Made by a program: the position numbers and the translations under genes. Shown here in pieces: positions 24,601 to 37,140 of a stretch of DNA of 64,000 nucleotides. How positions within the stretch are numbered: position 1 is the first letter of the stretch; every line of letters starts with the position of its first letter. The notes under the pieces are model-generated. The model was not told the origin of the DNA. It did no database searches and worked only from the letters and a program-made list of their open reading frames with translations. This DNA comes from Monomorium pharaonis. Its lineage: Eukaryota > Arthropoda > Insecta > Hymenoptera > Formicidae. Location: positions 5,936,373-6,000,372 of the forward strand of contig NC_050470.1 in assembly GCF_013373865.1 (NCBI RefSeq), read 5' to 3'.

Positions 24601-27600
24601 CGTTATCTTTCTCTTATTATTCGTGATCACATTTTGTATTAATACAAAAATATCGTCAAATAATAATGTGCTATTTGTAAACACGAAGAATTTTTCCGAG
24701 TATACAAATGTAAATTCGTCTCTTCTACCTGATACAAAGCATAAATTGAAATGTCACGTTTAATAAAAGAAATAATAGAATATTGTTAGATGATATTCTG
24801 ATTATACTTACTAATTGTATATTGATATAACTGGTATATTGGTATACTGATTATAAGTATAAACTCACAACATGAAATACGTATAAATGTTCCTTATCAT
24901 ACGAACTTTATAAAATAAAAATTTATTGCTCAATTTTGCAAATATGCAATGGAATAAAATCGATAATATTTTTTTATCAAAATCTTGTGAGTTAGAAAGT
25001 TTGTCCAGTCTGGACATTTTTTGTCCGCTGCAGTTTACATCTATATTTTTTAAACTTTAAACGTGCACCAATCATTGCTCCGGAAGCACAGGCATTGAAC
25101 TCTCACCACGTTTCCTGAAATATGCAATTATTTTAATCTTTAGCACTTATATTATCTTAATATGTTTAAAATTATCTTATCTCTGAGTACAGTTTTAAAA
25201 TGTATCGTGAAATTTTTTATTTTACATCTTGGAATTTTGTACAACCACAGCTGGTTTATCTGCATTCGCGGTTGGTTCCACGGGAGGATGGACGAGTCCG
25301 GTCGTTGCTAACTTGGAGAAGGGTGATGGTTATGGACCTTTCGGGTCGCCGATCACCAGCGAGCAGAGTTCTTGGATAGGATCTCTATTGGCCATCGGTG
25401 CTATTCCTGGCAGTTTCATAGCAGGATATCTCGGAGAAAAGTAGTGTACAAATTATCTGTTTAATCTTACAAGTTTTTCAAGCAATTTAATAATACGTTT
25501 TACTTTTCAAGACTACAAATTGACAATTAGAGAATAGAGTTAACCAGATGGGCAAACTAATCATATTTGTCATTTTGATGTTAAAGTTAAAATAATAATA
25601 GACTTCAAGTTTTTCGATTATTTGACCTTTTGGATTGTTAAAATGACGACAAGTAATGACAGCTTGTTGAGAATCTTTGAGAAGAAATAAAACCCGATCA
25701 GATTCAAATATTTTGTAACTAAGCTAAAGACGCAAAATATTTTTTTTCAAATTTCTACAGATTTGGCCGTAAAAGAACCTTGCTATTTTGTGCAGTGCCG
25801 TTTTTAATTGGGTGGATACTTGTCGGCACTGCAAGTAACATTATTCAGCTTTATGTCGCACGATTTATATTTGGAATGGCTCAAAGTATCTCATTTACAA
25901 TACTTCCGATGTATTGTGGTGAAATTGCTGAGGTAAGTTTATTTTGCTTATAAGAATGATATAATCAAATTTATACACAGAATTTTTCCGTTTTTTTTCT
26001 ATTTTTCGTTTAATAAATAATTAATTAACAAAGGAGAGTTGCTAATACCAATATCTTTTAAACTGTATTCTAAGGCCCACACTCATTTTAGTTATATTAC
26101 AAAAAACATTAATAATTAAACAAAACAATATTATAAAAACTGCTACATGTTTTCTAAAATAAAACAAGTCCTAAGTTTTATTTTTTAAACTTTATTTTTA
26201 GCTTTTTTAAAAATATAATTTAAAAACAAAATATGTTACAGTATTGTGGTAACCTTCCTTTACTTTAATTTAATATATATAATTTTTATACTAATTATTT
26301 ATTTATTAAGTTATTTTATTTATAACATAACATTTTTTGGGTAAATTTTCTAAATTAAAAAAAAATTTATTTTACTTCTCAAGATTTATAATTGGAATAA
26401 ATAAAATTACTTTATTATTATTCTTGTATCGTTTTTTAATGTTTAAAAATTATTGAATTGTTTATTATGTAATAATAAACTTACATTATTATTGTTACAT
26501 TTTTTCAGACTTCTATCAGAGGAATGTTAGGTTCTTTTCTTCAGCTTTATATCACAATTGGTATGTTATATTCTTATGCTATTGGACCGTATGTTAGCTA
26601 CACGGTCTTTTGGATTCTCTGCGGCATTGTGCCGATAGTTTTCTTCATCTGCTTCATGACAATGCCAGAGTCTCCATACTTTCTTCTCAGCAAGGGTCAC
26701 AGAGACGAGGCGATTGCATCTCTAGTAAAGCTTCGAAGCAAATCTGAAGCGGCTGTCCAGAAAGAACTCGACGAAATACAAGTAAGTTAGCAATTTCCCC
26801 TTATAAAATTATATCTCTAAAAAAGATCCCAGAATCTTAAAATTTTTGTATTCAACAATCGAAGATTAGTTGACTTTTGATTAATTCTTTGTTAAGAAAT
26901 TTACAAATCGCCAAAATTCAACTTTATAAGAAACTTAATTTTTAAGATTTTTATTAAAAAATGTTTTTTCCTGACAATCTATCAAGAAAACATACTGTCG
27001 GTATAAATTGTTTCAATAAAAATTGCTAATTTCATTCGCGAACGTTTATGGTTTCGTTGATTTCTCGACAAATCGCTCGAGGAATAAGACAATCGCTAAT
27101 GCTACCTGCATTGTTAGGTACTCAATCATTGCCAAGTGCATCTCCGAATATATATTGCCAGTCAGATTGCGTTAAACGAGATAAGGACTATTCCTTAATC
27201 CTAAACGATAATGGTCAAGGGAAAATTATGACCAGCAAAAACATTTCTTCCTACAATGCAGAATCTCGCGAAACCGCCAGGTGCCTTTCAATCGTATGGC
27301 TATTAAACAAGAAGCTCTGCATCAGTGTTGAAACAGACGCAAAATATAATATAATTACAAAAATAATTAACGTTAAAAATATTGAGAAATTAGAAATTTA
27401 TAAGTTGTAAGTGGACAGCAAATATTTATTGTTAATTAAAACTTTGTCTTCTAGTGATCAACTTGCTCTTTTTATTATTTTATTGTTTCATTTTTTCAAT
27501 ATTCTGGGCAATTTCTTACAATTTTTTTTTTATAGTTTAGTTAATCTCGTTTAATATGTGTGACTTTCAATTTTTCAGATGACACTCGACGAGGCTTATA

Positions 27601-28793
27601 AGAATCAAGTTAGCATCTCAATTCTGTTCAAAGTAAAGGCGAACTTAAAGGCGCTGACCTACGCATGTGCTTTAATTTTCTTTCAGCAGTTGAGTGGTAT
27701 TGCCCTAGTACTAATGTATATGCACAGTATCTTTTTAGCTGCTGGAGGTAATGTTCCTAGTGAACAAGCGTCGATTATCATCGCAATTGTGCATGTATTA
27801 GCATCAGCGGTAACATCTGTAATTGTTGACTGGTCAGGTAGAAGAATACTTCTCATTTTCTCCGGCATCGGCGAGACAATCAGTTTAGTAAGTCTCTATT
27901 TTTAAATTTAATCTAAAATTAATAAACTATCTATCTATTACAAAAAATTTTTAAAAGTTTTTTAAAAAGTAGTTTAATTTGATTTTGGAATATAACTTAA
28001 TTTAATAATGAGAAATCAAATTCTTCTTTGACTTTGATATGTGTTGACTTATGTACTTTTACAAAAATAATTACTAATAACATTAAAACTTTATATATAT
28101 ATGTATATATATCTAAGCTATATAAAAAATAATTTAAATACGCATTCGCCAACTCCCTCCTACAAAAATATTGGATATTAAATTGGCACAATTACATTAA
28201 ATTATTATATTAAATTATTGTATAAAAACTTAATACAAAAACGTTAACAAAGACTAATTTTAACATAAAAACAAAATGTTTTCAATCTGTGCCTTTTACT
28301 TCAGAACTTTTACGTGCTTGTCATGTAACCGAACATTTGTTTGCAGTGTGCTCTGGGTTTATACTTCTACTTGAAAGACGCACAGCATGCAGATGACACA
28401 ATAGAGCAGATATCCTGGTTGCCGGTAGTCGCGCTCGTCATCTTCATCGCCACGTACTGTTTAGGCTGGGGCCCGGTTGTATGGGCAATGATGGGCGAAT
28501 TGTTCGCTTCGAACGTCAAGACTAAGGCTTCTGCTATAACAGTTTCCTTCTGTTGGTTCCTGGGCTTCCTTATCACCAAGTTTTCTACCAACATTGACGA
28601 AGCGTTCGGCAAATACGTGATGTTTTGGACGTGCGGAGTATTTTGTTTTCTCAGTATCTTTTTCACGATATTCATCCTGCCCGAAACAAAAGGCAAGACT
28701 CTTCAGCAAATTCAGGACGAACTTAGTGGAGTGACTTTGACTACAGATGTCGAGAACAGGCCCTGTATAAAACGTCAGATTGAAAAGTATTAA
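21606..28793 (+). CDS. Tret1-like: Facilitated sugar (trehalose-type) transporter, copy D (divergent)
   Basis: Complete six-exon sugar porter: 21606-21654, 25251-25440, 25761-25932, 26509-26781, 27579-27887, 28347-28793; 479 aa. It starts MTKAGSKHVQFLAAATAGLS and ends after a longer basic tail (RPCIKRQIEKY). It is the most diverged member: exon 2 has two extra codons (GDGYGPFGSP), loop 2-3 reads GEKFGRKR instead of DRWGRKR, TM7 reads QQLSGIA with Ala at the usual sugar-binding Asn, and TM10 reads LGWGPVVW. PESPYFLL and PETKGKTLQQ are conserved. The 3.6 kb intron 1 holds a hairpin satellite and a long palindrome. Same intron phases and a similar promoter block show common descent with A-C. It is likely functional; substrate preference may differ. 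Confidence 0.92.
23430..23464 (+). repeat. Perfect 17-bp palindrome with 1-nt centre
   Basis: Arms acttttacttaccttac and gtaaggtaagtaaaagt are exact reverse complements around one T, in intron 1 of copy D. Directly before it a 15-bp direct repeat (attattataaacac plus a base) occurs twice. Confidence 0.85.
23738..24391 (+). repeat. Hairpin satellite array, intron 1 of copy D
   Basis: Ten repeats of a 70-bp unit, two of them 37-bp short forms (core spacing 70,70,70,70,70,37,70,70,37). Each unit is an inverted repeat: TGCAGAAAATA and TTTTTACAAT on the left pair with ATTGTAAAAA and TATTTTCTGCA on the right around a 9-nt loop. The last part repeats as a 177-bp higher-order block (70+70+37). Not protein coding. 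Confidence 0.9.
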
Positions 28794-30812
28794 AAAATTT
28801 GACATTCTGTCAAAAAGCAGAATTCAGAAGAATTCAGAAGTTATTCAAAAGATAATATTCAATTAAATATCTTCTGAATATCGTCTGAATTCTTTGCATT
28901 CAATCGCAATAAGAAACATTCAAATAAATACAAACCTTCGCATTAAAAAAGATTCACTCTTTCTGCTAATTGTTATCGGATTCAGAGGCATACAAAATTT
29001 CATGGTTCTATTTTCAATATCGTACTGAAAAGTATTGGCCACGATCCAATCCGAGATTTTTGCAAAGCAGAATACACGATAAAATCTTGTGAATGCGAAA
29101 CACTATTTTTGAATAAGACATTTTATGCAGAGAAACGAAGAAGTGGAGGAGTACATGAAAAAGAAGTGTTTACTTAGAATTTTACTGCATGCAGGAATAA
29201 CTTTTTCTACATAAACTATAAATATTTAATTGTCTTTCAAATATTCTTACATAAAACCTAACATGGCATAATTGCAATTGTTTGTTTATATATAATAAAC
29301 GTCATGCACATTCATAAATTCGCTCGGATTTATAATACTATTTTGACACAAAAAAATTAATTTTGCAATGTATTCCTCGTTCACGGATGAAAAACTAGTC
29401 ATTTTATATATTTGCATAAAAAAATAATTAATGACGACGCTAAAGATACCAATGTCTAAAAAAAATTTTATATTGACAATTGATGAAATTGGAAATTGTT
29501 AATATTATTAATAAATGCGTTAAAGATGTCAAAAAGGTGCAAAAAAGAAGTACAAGACAATATTATTATTTTTAATATTAGACAATATTGTTAATTAAAT
29601 ATTGACAGTAAAGGCGTCGTTGGTATATTTAATTATTTATAAAACATAATTATTATATTATTTTATATAATTTTATTTTTATATAACATAAACCATTATA
29701 TGATAATTAAACAAAAGTGGTTTAGAAATAAAATTCGAACACTGTGCTATTAGTTGTGATTCAGGTTAATTTTCTAAATTATATTATTTATTAGTAATAT
29801 TGTATATATTATTTTTTAAATATTATTTGTGTTTCTTATTTTTATATTATTATATTTTAATTAAGTAGTAAGTACTACATTTAAATGTGATATACATTTT
29901 GTTTTATTAATACAATAACTTATAAAAAAATATAACAAATATTTTAATTTAATATTACTTAAATATATTATTAAAAATTGAAACAAAATATTTTATAAAA
30001 AATAATTCCACATCTATTTTTGTAATATTGCTGCAAAATTTATTTTAGTAAACAAAATTATAAAATTGTAATTATATGAAAGTGATTCTATTGGTAAATA
30101 CACGTTGCAGATTGCATGTTAATCAACAAATAAGATTTTAATAAATAATTTATAATTTACATAGTCATATTAGAAAAATAGAAGGAAAGGAAATTTATCA
30201 TTGATTGTTTGTCATAAAATTGCAACTTATTAATTAATTTTCTTTCCTTCCATTTTTCCAAATCAATTTCACTGACAATTATTTTTTATGGGTGTTAATA
30301 TACTCTGTAAAATATCAATAAAGAATAAAAATTAATTTTATTACAATAAACATTTGTTTGAAAAATATTTTGTTTTCTTCATTTTAGAATCGACCCCAAG
30401 ATCAGATTTCTATAAATAATAATTATAACTCATTTTATATTTATATATAAGTTACGAGCAGATTTGTGGTTCAAACATCTTAATTTTTTATTCGTGTCGC
30501 AATTATTACAACAAATATGTCATAAATAAAGAAGTAATTTTCAGAATCCATTTATTGGATCATATTACGTCTCGAAACTAGATTTATCCTTGAGCAGAAA
30601 TGCAACTATGAATACAAGCTTTAAATAAATAATCGTTGCCACATATGTTATTGGTTTCCGGAAAATAACAAAACAAAAGCTGTTCGCTGCATATGACGGG
30701 TAGAAAAATTTATTTGACAACATATTAATTAAAGCTTTGAATCGTTCAACGTACGTTCAACGTTATTGAATCGTAACAAAATATATAGTAACAAGAATAC
30801 TTTTTAAATACG
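28794..30812 (+). other. Spacer after copy D, start related to the A-B spacer
   Basis: About 29200-29900 is recognisably similar to the A-B and B-C spacers (for example the aaaacctaacatggca and ctcgttcacggatgaaaaac segments), but no transporter follows. The remainder to the Psmd2-like gene is AT-rich and holds the small inverted repeat at 30172-30260. Confidence 0.55.
30172..30260 (+). repeat. Inverted repeat, possible small MITE
   Basis: Left arm gaaaaatagaaggaaaggaa and right arm ttctttccttccatttttc are near reverse complements about 45 bp apart, in the spacer between copy D and the proteasome gene. Confidence 0.5.
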
Positions 30813-33800
30813 ATGAATAAACGCAATCAAGATAAAGAAAGTGATATGGTATGGCATATAAACATGAACTACAAAATTGCAAAATCTATTAAAACGTCAA
30901 TTTAAAAAAATATAAATTAACTTAAATGTCAATCAATGTTTATTATTATGTACCAACATTTTACTTCATTTTTCGATATAAAGAATGAAGAAGATAAGAG
31001 ATTACAGGAAGAATTGCTACAAGCAGTCGACGTATTAAAAGTAAATAAATTTTGGTAATTCCATGCCTTCTATACTCAAAAAAACCAAATCATTGAAAAA
31101 TGGCTTAAGAATTTATTTTTTATCTTCTGATAATTTAAAGAACTTATCTTTCTCAAAGGAAAATTGGATTGCTTATGCTGCATGTAAATTTGCCATCAGG
31201 GTAAAGATGAGACAGCTATGTTACTGTCGTTAAATCACCTGAGAATGCTGATACGTACGTCCACAACTTCGATGACTTCCGTTCCAAAACCTCTCAAATA
31301 CTTGAGAAACTTTTATCCGACTTTGCGGGGCATATATGGAGGACTCAAGAGGGAAGAGGCAAAAATACGCTTTGCAGAAATGTTAAGTGTACTCGCTCTC
31401 GCTGGAGCTACTCCGGGATCCAGAGACTGTCTGGATTTTTGTATTAAAGGAGCTGTGGATAATCCTGGAGAATGGGGCCACGAATACGTGAGACAACTCG
31501 AGACAGAGATCGTTGATGAATGGACGAATGCGCCGATTAAGGAAGAGCTTGAAATTAAGTAAAATATAAATTATTAATTTAAAAAATCAATGACATTAAT
31601 AAATATAAACGTTTTATAATAACATGATTTTATAATAAACATAAACATTTTATAATATTTTGTCGCAAACTTAGATAACATTTCAGTTTATTTGTTCCTA
31701 ATAATCAGTCATATGCAGAGTATAAACAAAATGATGTGAACACTTAAAAAATACTTATTTTAATATAAGATTAGTCTACTATTTATCTTTGATTCTTATT
31801 CAAAATATCTTACAATACTTAAATAGTCATCAATAAAATGTTATCGTGTGAAGAAGAATACTATTCTTCATCAAGAAAGAATAAAAACAACGTAAAATAA
31901 TTTACTTTAAATAATAGTATAATTTCTCGTATTAGAAAGCGCCTTACGCCGTTAATCAAAAGCATCCTTGCATTTGATATGAGACACAATGCGGAAATAC
32001 AAGCGTGCGATTTGTGCTTGGAGATTGATGAGCTGAATTTTCTCGAAGAATATTTGGAGCCTACAAACTTTGCACGAGTGTGTCACTATTTAATTAGCTG
32101 CGCAGCCTACAGGTAATACAACTAGACGATATTTGCTGTAATTAAAAACACACACACGCACAAATTTGAGAAATAGATTTGTAAAATTATTATGTGTAAA
32201 TATTATAAATTTATAAATATATTTAATAAAAAAATTAAAAAGTAGAAAGAATAAAGTAAAACAATAAAGTGAAAAATAATAAAATTACTTCTGCTCTCCT
32301 CCTTTCTTATATCTCTTAAAGCTACATTGGTCGCAAATGTTTACCGCTTAAAAAAATGGGTTACAATCTACATAAAAAGTTTGGAAAATTCTGTGTTACA
32401 CTTTCAATAAACGATGTAATCCACTTTGTGTGTTTGCATCGTTGATTTATTACTGTTAAATTGTACGTACGTGTTTTTCAGCGAGGATATGGAAAGAAGA
32501 CAGATATTAGAATTTGCAACGGAGCAATATCTGAAGTTTAACGAGTATACAAGAGCAATTTTGGTAGCGCTGCAACTTGCAAATTCGGAACTTGTTTTCA
32601 AGTGCTTCACCGCTTGCCCCGACTCTTTGACGAGAAGTCAACTGGCCTTTATCCTCGCCCGTCTGCAAGTAATTCCTTGCATAATATCTGCATAGCATTT
32701 TCACAATAGAGAAGCAAAGCAACGCGTACAAGTCAATGTTAAGAGTATTCTGAAATTTACAACCTAACTAATTTTACAAGAATATGTAAATATAATCCAA
32801 ATAAATTAAATAGTACACAGTCATATAATTTACAAAGATATCAGATTCTTTCTTTTAATCTAATAACGACTGCATCTTTTAATTGCTTTTTGCAAGATAT
32901 TAAAACGAACAGAGTCAAGTAAAAAAGAAATAAAATCGCACAATTGTAGAGCCAACTTTTTTATTTCGAAGATTAGAAGAAATTTATACAACTTTGCAAA
33001 ATAAATTTACAATAAAATATTGTCCTATTTTTCAAATAGGATCAACCTCTGAGAACGGAGTATCATGGAGACGACGCCAAAGATATCGAAGCGATTCTCA
33101 GCAATGGCCACGTGAATACCCACTTTCAAATTCTTGCTAGAGAACTTGACATACTTGAGCCAAAACTCCCGGAAGATATTTACAAAAGCTGGCTCCTAGG
33201 TGGATTTAAACAAATAGAGCACGATTCGGCTAGGGCGAATTTAGCGGCGAGCTTCGTTTCCGGTTTCATGCATGCGGGTTTCGGCCAAGACAAGCTAATG
33301 GCAAACACGTCGGACTGTTGGGTGTATAAAAATAAGGTTTAATTCTTCCTCCCATAATTTGCGAAGATTATCTTAATTAACTGTTTCAAATTATAATATC
33401 AAATAATTATATATTTAGCTTTTATATTTTGTATAATATGAAATTAAACTATTATTCATCACTTTATAAGATAAAAAATTGAGATATATATCTGAATATT
33501 AAATATATCTTCTGATTAGTTAAACAGAATTATTTATCAATGGAGCACCGAATATTGTCATGATGAAATCACTATAAAATAAAAACATGCGGTGTTTCAG
33601 GAACACGGAATGTTGTCAGCAACCGCTTCTCTAGGCCTGATACACATGTGGGACGTCGACGGCGGATTAATTCCTATTGACAAGTTCGTATACATTTCAA
33701 ATAAGAAAACGCGAGTTAAAAATATTACTTGGGAAAAAAGATATAATAAGATAATAATAAATTATTACTATAGAACTGAGAAAGACCTGTGATTAATTTA

Positions 33801-36800
33801 CCTTTTTAATTTTGCTTATTGATGGCTCTGTTCACCACTTAGGTATTTTTATTTAGGTATCTTTACACGAACGAAGACTACGTGAAATCTGGCGCCTTGC
33901 TAGCGATCGGACTGGTGAATTGCGGAATTCGTAATGAATGTGACCCGGCTTTGGCGCTTCTCAGTGAATACGTTAAGTCGAGCAGCCAGATCCTTCGCAT
34001 AGGAGCCATCATGGGATTAGCTCTGGCTTATGCCGGTTCCAGAAGAAAAGACGTCACTGAACTTCTTTCAGGAGCTTTAGCCGATGAACAAAGTAAGAAT
34101 TGTTAAAGACATGTATATTATAATAATATTATATTTGGTGTATATAATCTTAATCTTCTTATTTCAAATATTTCACTCATAAATAAAGTAAGCAATTAAC
34201 TCTTTTTTCGATGATAAAAATTAAATCTAAAAAAATTTAAGATAATTTAAATATCTTAAATTATATAATTTATTTTTTGTCATATTTATTTTAAATTTAT
34301 ATAATTTTTTATTTTTAAATTAAAATTCTTTGCTAAACAAAAGACAAAAAATAATTAAATGCCATATCACTATAAATTTTTAAGATAATATTCAAGTGTT
34401 GTCGCTGATTGCCATCTCCTTGGGCCTTGTGAATGTTGGTTCAGGGGACTCCGATGTATCTTCAGCTATCCTGTTGAAATTATTGGGATTATCTATGAAG
34501 GAACTCGTTATCACGCATTCTAGGTGCCGCATAATATAATTATGTTATATTTATAGATAATATAAAAAGTAATTGTTATCTACAATATTATATGCGTGAG
34601 TGTATATACAGGAATATATATTTTTTTTTTCATACAGATTTCTATCATTAGCCTTGGGAATGATTTATATGGGAACCCGGGATGCCATAGAAACGCCATC
34701 CGCGGCACTCGAAGCTTTGCCAGAACCGTACAACTTTGCTTCACAAACTATGTTACAAGTAAAACTGCAAAAGTCTCTGTTAAAACTGCATAACTTTCTC
34801 AAAAAGTATTTCATAAAAGTTCATGTAATCGAATCTGATAAAAACAAATCTGTTAGATTTGTGCGTACGCAGGAACCGGCGACGTATTAATAGTACAAGA
34901 ATTATTAAGGATTTGCTCGGAAGTAATCGAAGAAATAACAAGCATAAAAACGACACCTCAGAGTACTCCGATACCAAGTTGCTGTGACCAAACAAGATTA
35001 CAAAAGTTAGAAAAGAATAAAAAAAACGACAGCCAATCTGAGGAATCTGTGAAGTAAGTGTTAAGTAATAAAAGTAAAGAGATATATAATATACATATGT
35101 GTATATATGTATATATGTATATAATGTTAAATAAGCTATTATAATAAATAATATTATAAATAGAACATAATATTATAATAAATAATAAATGTACTATAGA
35201 ACATAAAAATAAATAAATAACGTAAATTTTTAAATGTAGTTTAAAGAAAAAAATTAATTTTTTTGTTGAATATATTTCTGCACATTTAATTAATTTATGC
35301 CACCTAATTAATTTATGACCAAAATGCTAATCAATGACCTATTAATTTCAGGGATATTGGAACTGCGCAAGCTATAGCATCCCTTGGAGTAGGTGTAGTT
35401 GGACTCGGGGAGGGAAAAGAAAACTCAAGAATCTTTGGTCAGGTGAGAAAATAAATCTTCGCATGACTTCTCAATGAATCACAATGAATATTTATGGGGA
35501 CGCTTTTATCTAAGACTGGAGGGAGGAGACAAAGAAACATTTAAATACCAATTCATCTTAATTAACATTTATGAGTTCCTATAGTTCATTCATACAACTG
35601 CGATTTAATTCTGTCTGTTTCTTTTTGTAATAGAACCGAAAAGGAAGAGTCAGTTAAAAGTATAGTTGACTTTAACTATAGTGAGAACGGTTCTTGTATA
35701 ATTCTCGCTATGATTACGATGTTTAACAAATGTAGGTCGGAAGATACGGTCCAACACCAGCGCGACGCGCTATGCCCCTCGCATTGGCATTATCCTCTCT
35801 GTCAAATGCCGACCCAGCAATCTTGGACGTATTGAATAAGTACAGCCACGACCAAGATGCCGATGTCGCTCTGAATGCGATCTTCGCTCTCGGGTTAGTA
35901 GGTGCTGGAACCAATAATGCACGATTAGCGACGATGTTGAGACAACTGGCAGCTTATCACGCGAAAAATCCATCTCATCTGTTCCTCGTGCGCATTTCTC
36001 AGGGTTTGGTGCACCTGGGCAAGGTAAAGATCTAAATAAAGTCAGGGTGATAAGTTCGGCTATCATATTAAACGTTTAAATAGAAACAGATTAAGATCAC
36101 TAAATTAAAACTAATATATAAAATTTAATGATCATTGTCTCATATATAAGCAAAAATGGTTCTTTAAAAAATTTAATCTTAAACAAATAATATGCTTACA
36201 TAAAAATTAGGTTCAATTCTGTTCGAGAACTTTTTTTCATTAGTCTTTCGATTTAAACAGATTGTCTTTGTTAAAAATATATTTTGCTGAAATTTAACAT
36301 TATCAAATATATTTAAAGATTTTATATATAATCTTGCTTGTATAAGACACAATAAATAGAATATTAGTTTTAATTTGATACTAATTATTTTTCTGTGCAG
36401 TAAATAAATAAATAATAAGATATTAATAAAGAAACAATTGCTCTGACAAATCAGTTCAGCTTTTTTTATACAGAAGAAAAGCTTATTGATTTTTTCGATT
36501 GTATTTTTATGTATTAAATTTTCTTCTTCAGGGTACTTTGTCTTTATCGCCTTTACGATACGCTTCGAAAGTTTTAGACTACACTGCTCTGGCTGGTTTG
36601 ATGGTTGTCCTCGTTGCGTGTTTAGATTGCAGAAATCTTATATTATCTCAGTCTCATTATTTAATATACTGCTTGGCGATTGCAATGGAGCCAAGATGGT
36701 TAGTTACCGTAGATGAAAATCTTAAGGTGCGCAAAATTAAAAATTAACTATAAGATCTTATATAATTCGTTCTAATAATTATATATGTAAAATTATTTTT

Positions 36801-37140
36801 ACAATTATATATATAAAATGTATATAGATATTTTAGGTATAATTTTTTTTTAGTTTAGATATTTTAATTATAATTTATTTTTATAAAAAATATATAAATA
36901 TATTAAGCATTAAAAAAAAATTCTTTACAGAACCTACCAGTGTCGGTGAGAGTCGGTCAAAGCGTGGACATTGTAGGGAAAGCAGGTAATCCGAAATCCA
37001 TTGTCGGTGGTCATGTACAAACTACACCAGTCTTACTGTGCGCGAACGAAAAGGCGGAATTAGTATCGGACCAATATGAGCCGCTTTCCAGTATACTGGA
37101 AGGTTTCGTGATCCTTCGTGAGAAAGTAATTTCGCATTAA
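30813..37140 (+). CDS. Psmd2: 26S proteasome regulatory subunit Rpn1/PSMD2, diverged
   Basis: Scaffold subunit of the 19S base that receives ubiquitin receptors and shuttle factors. Hand-spliced exons: 30813-30848, 30984-31040, 31200-31558, 31936-32112, 32482-32668, 33040-33336, 33601-33683, 33857-34092, 34385-34523, 34638-34758, 34857-35053, 35352-35442, 35736-36023, 36532-36726, 36931-37140; all phases agree and give 890 aa (human about 908). Landmarks: NEEDKRLQEEL near the start, RTSTTSMTSVPKPLK, WGHEYVR, ARELDILEP, then the toroid repeats (SGALLAIGLVNCGIRNE, LGLVGAGTNNARL) and the C-terminal PVSVRVGQ and ILEGFVILRE. Residues between WGHEYVR and ARELD are strongly diverged, and the linker after CSEVIEE is Ser/Thr/Pro-rich rather than the usual Lys/Glu run. 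Exons 1-2 and the exact acceptors of exons 8 and 9 are the least certain; starting instead at the ATG at 30948 gives the same length. It could be a second, specialised copy. Confidence 0.88.

Larger units (their letters stand above)
21655..25250 (+). other. Intron 1 of copy D
   Basis: 3.6 kb. The first 1.1 kb is related to intron 1 of B and C. The middle holds the 17-bp palindrome (23430-23464) and the hairpin satellite (23738-24391). The rest (24392-25250) is AT-rich with nothing recognised. Confidence 0.6.

Noticed and set aside
27048..27410. 120-codon open frame in copy D
   Set aside because: It lies in intron 4. The matching regions in A-C are not open and the peptide shows no domain.
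30948..30983. ATG at 30948 as start of the Psmd2-like gene
   Set aside because: Possible, but splicing 30813-30848 to 30984 gives a charged N-terminus (KESDMNEEDKRLQEEL) that matches the family better. Kept as an alternative.
34397..34523. Acceptor at 34396 for Psmd2-like exon 9
   Set aside because: Using the acceptor at 34384 adds four residues and restores the family spacing before the next repeat.
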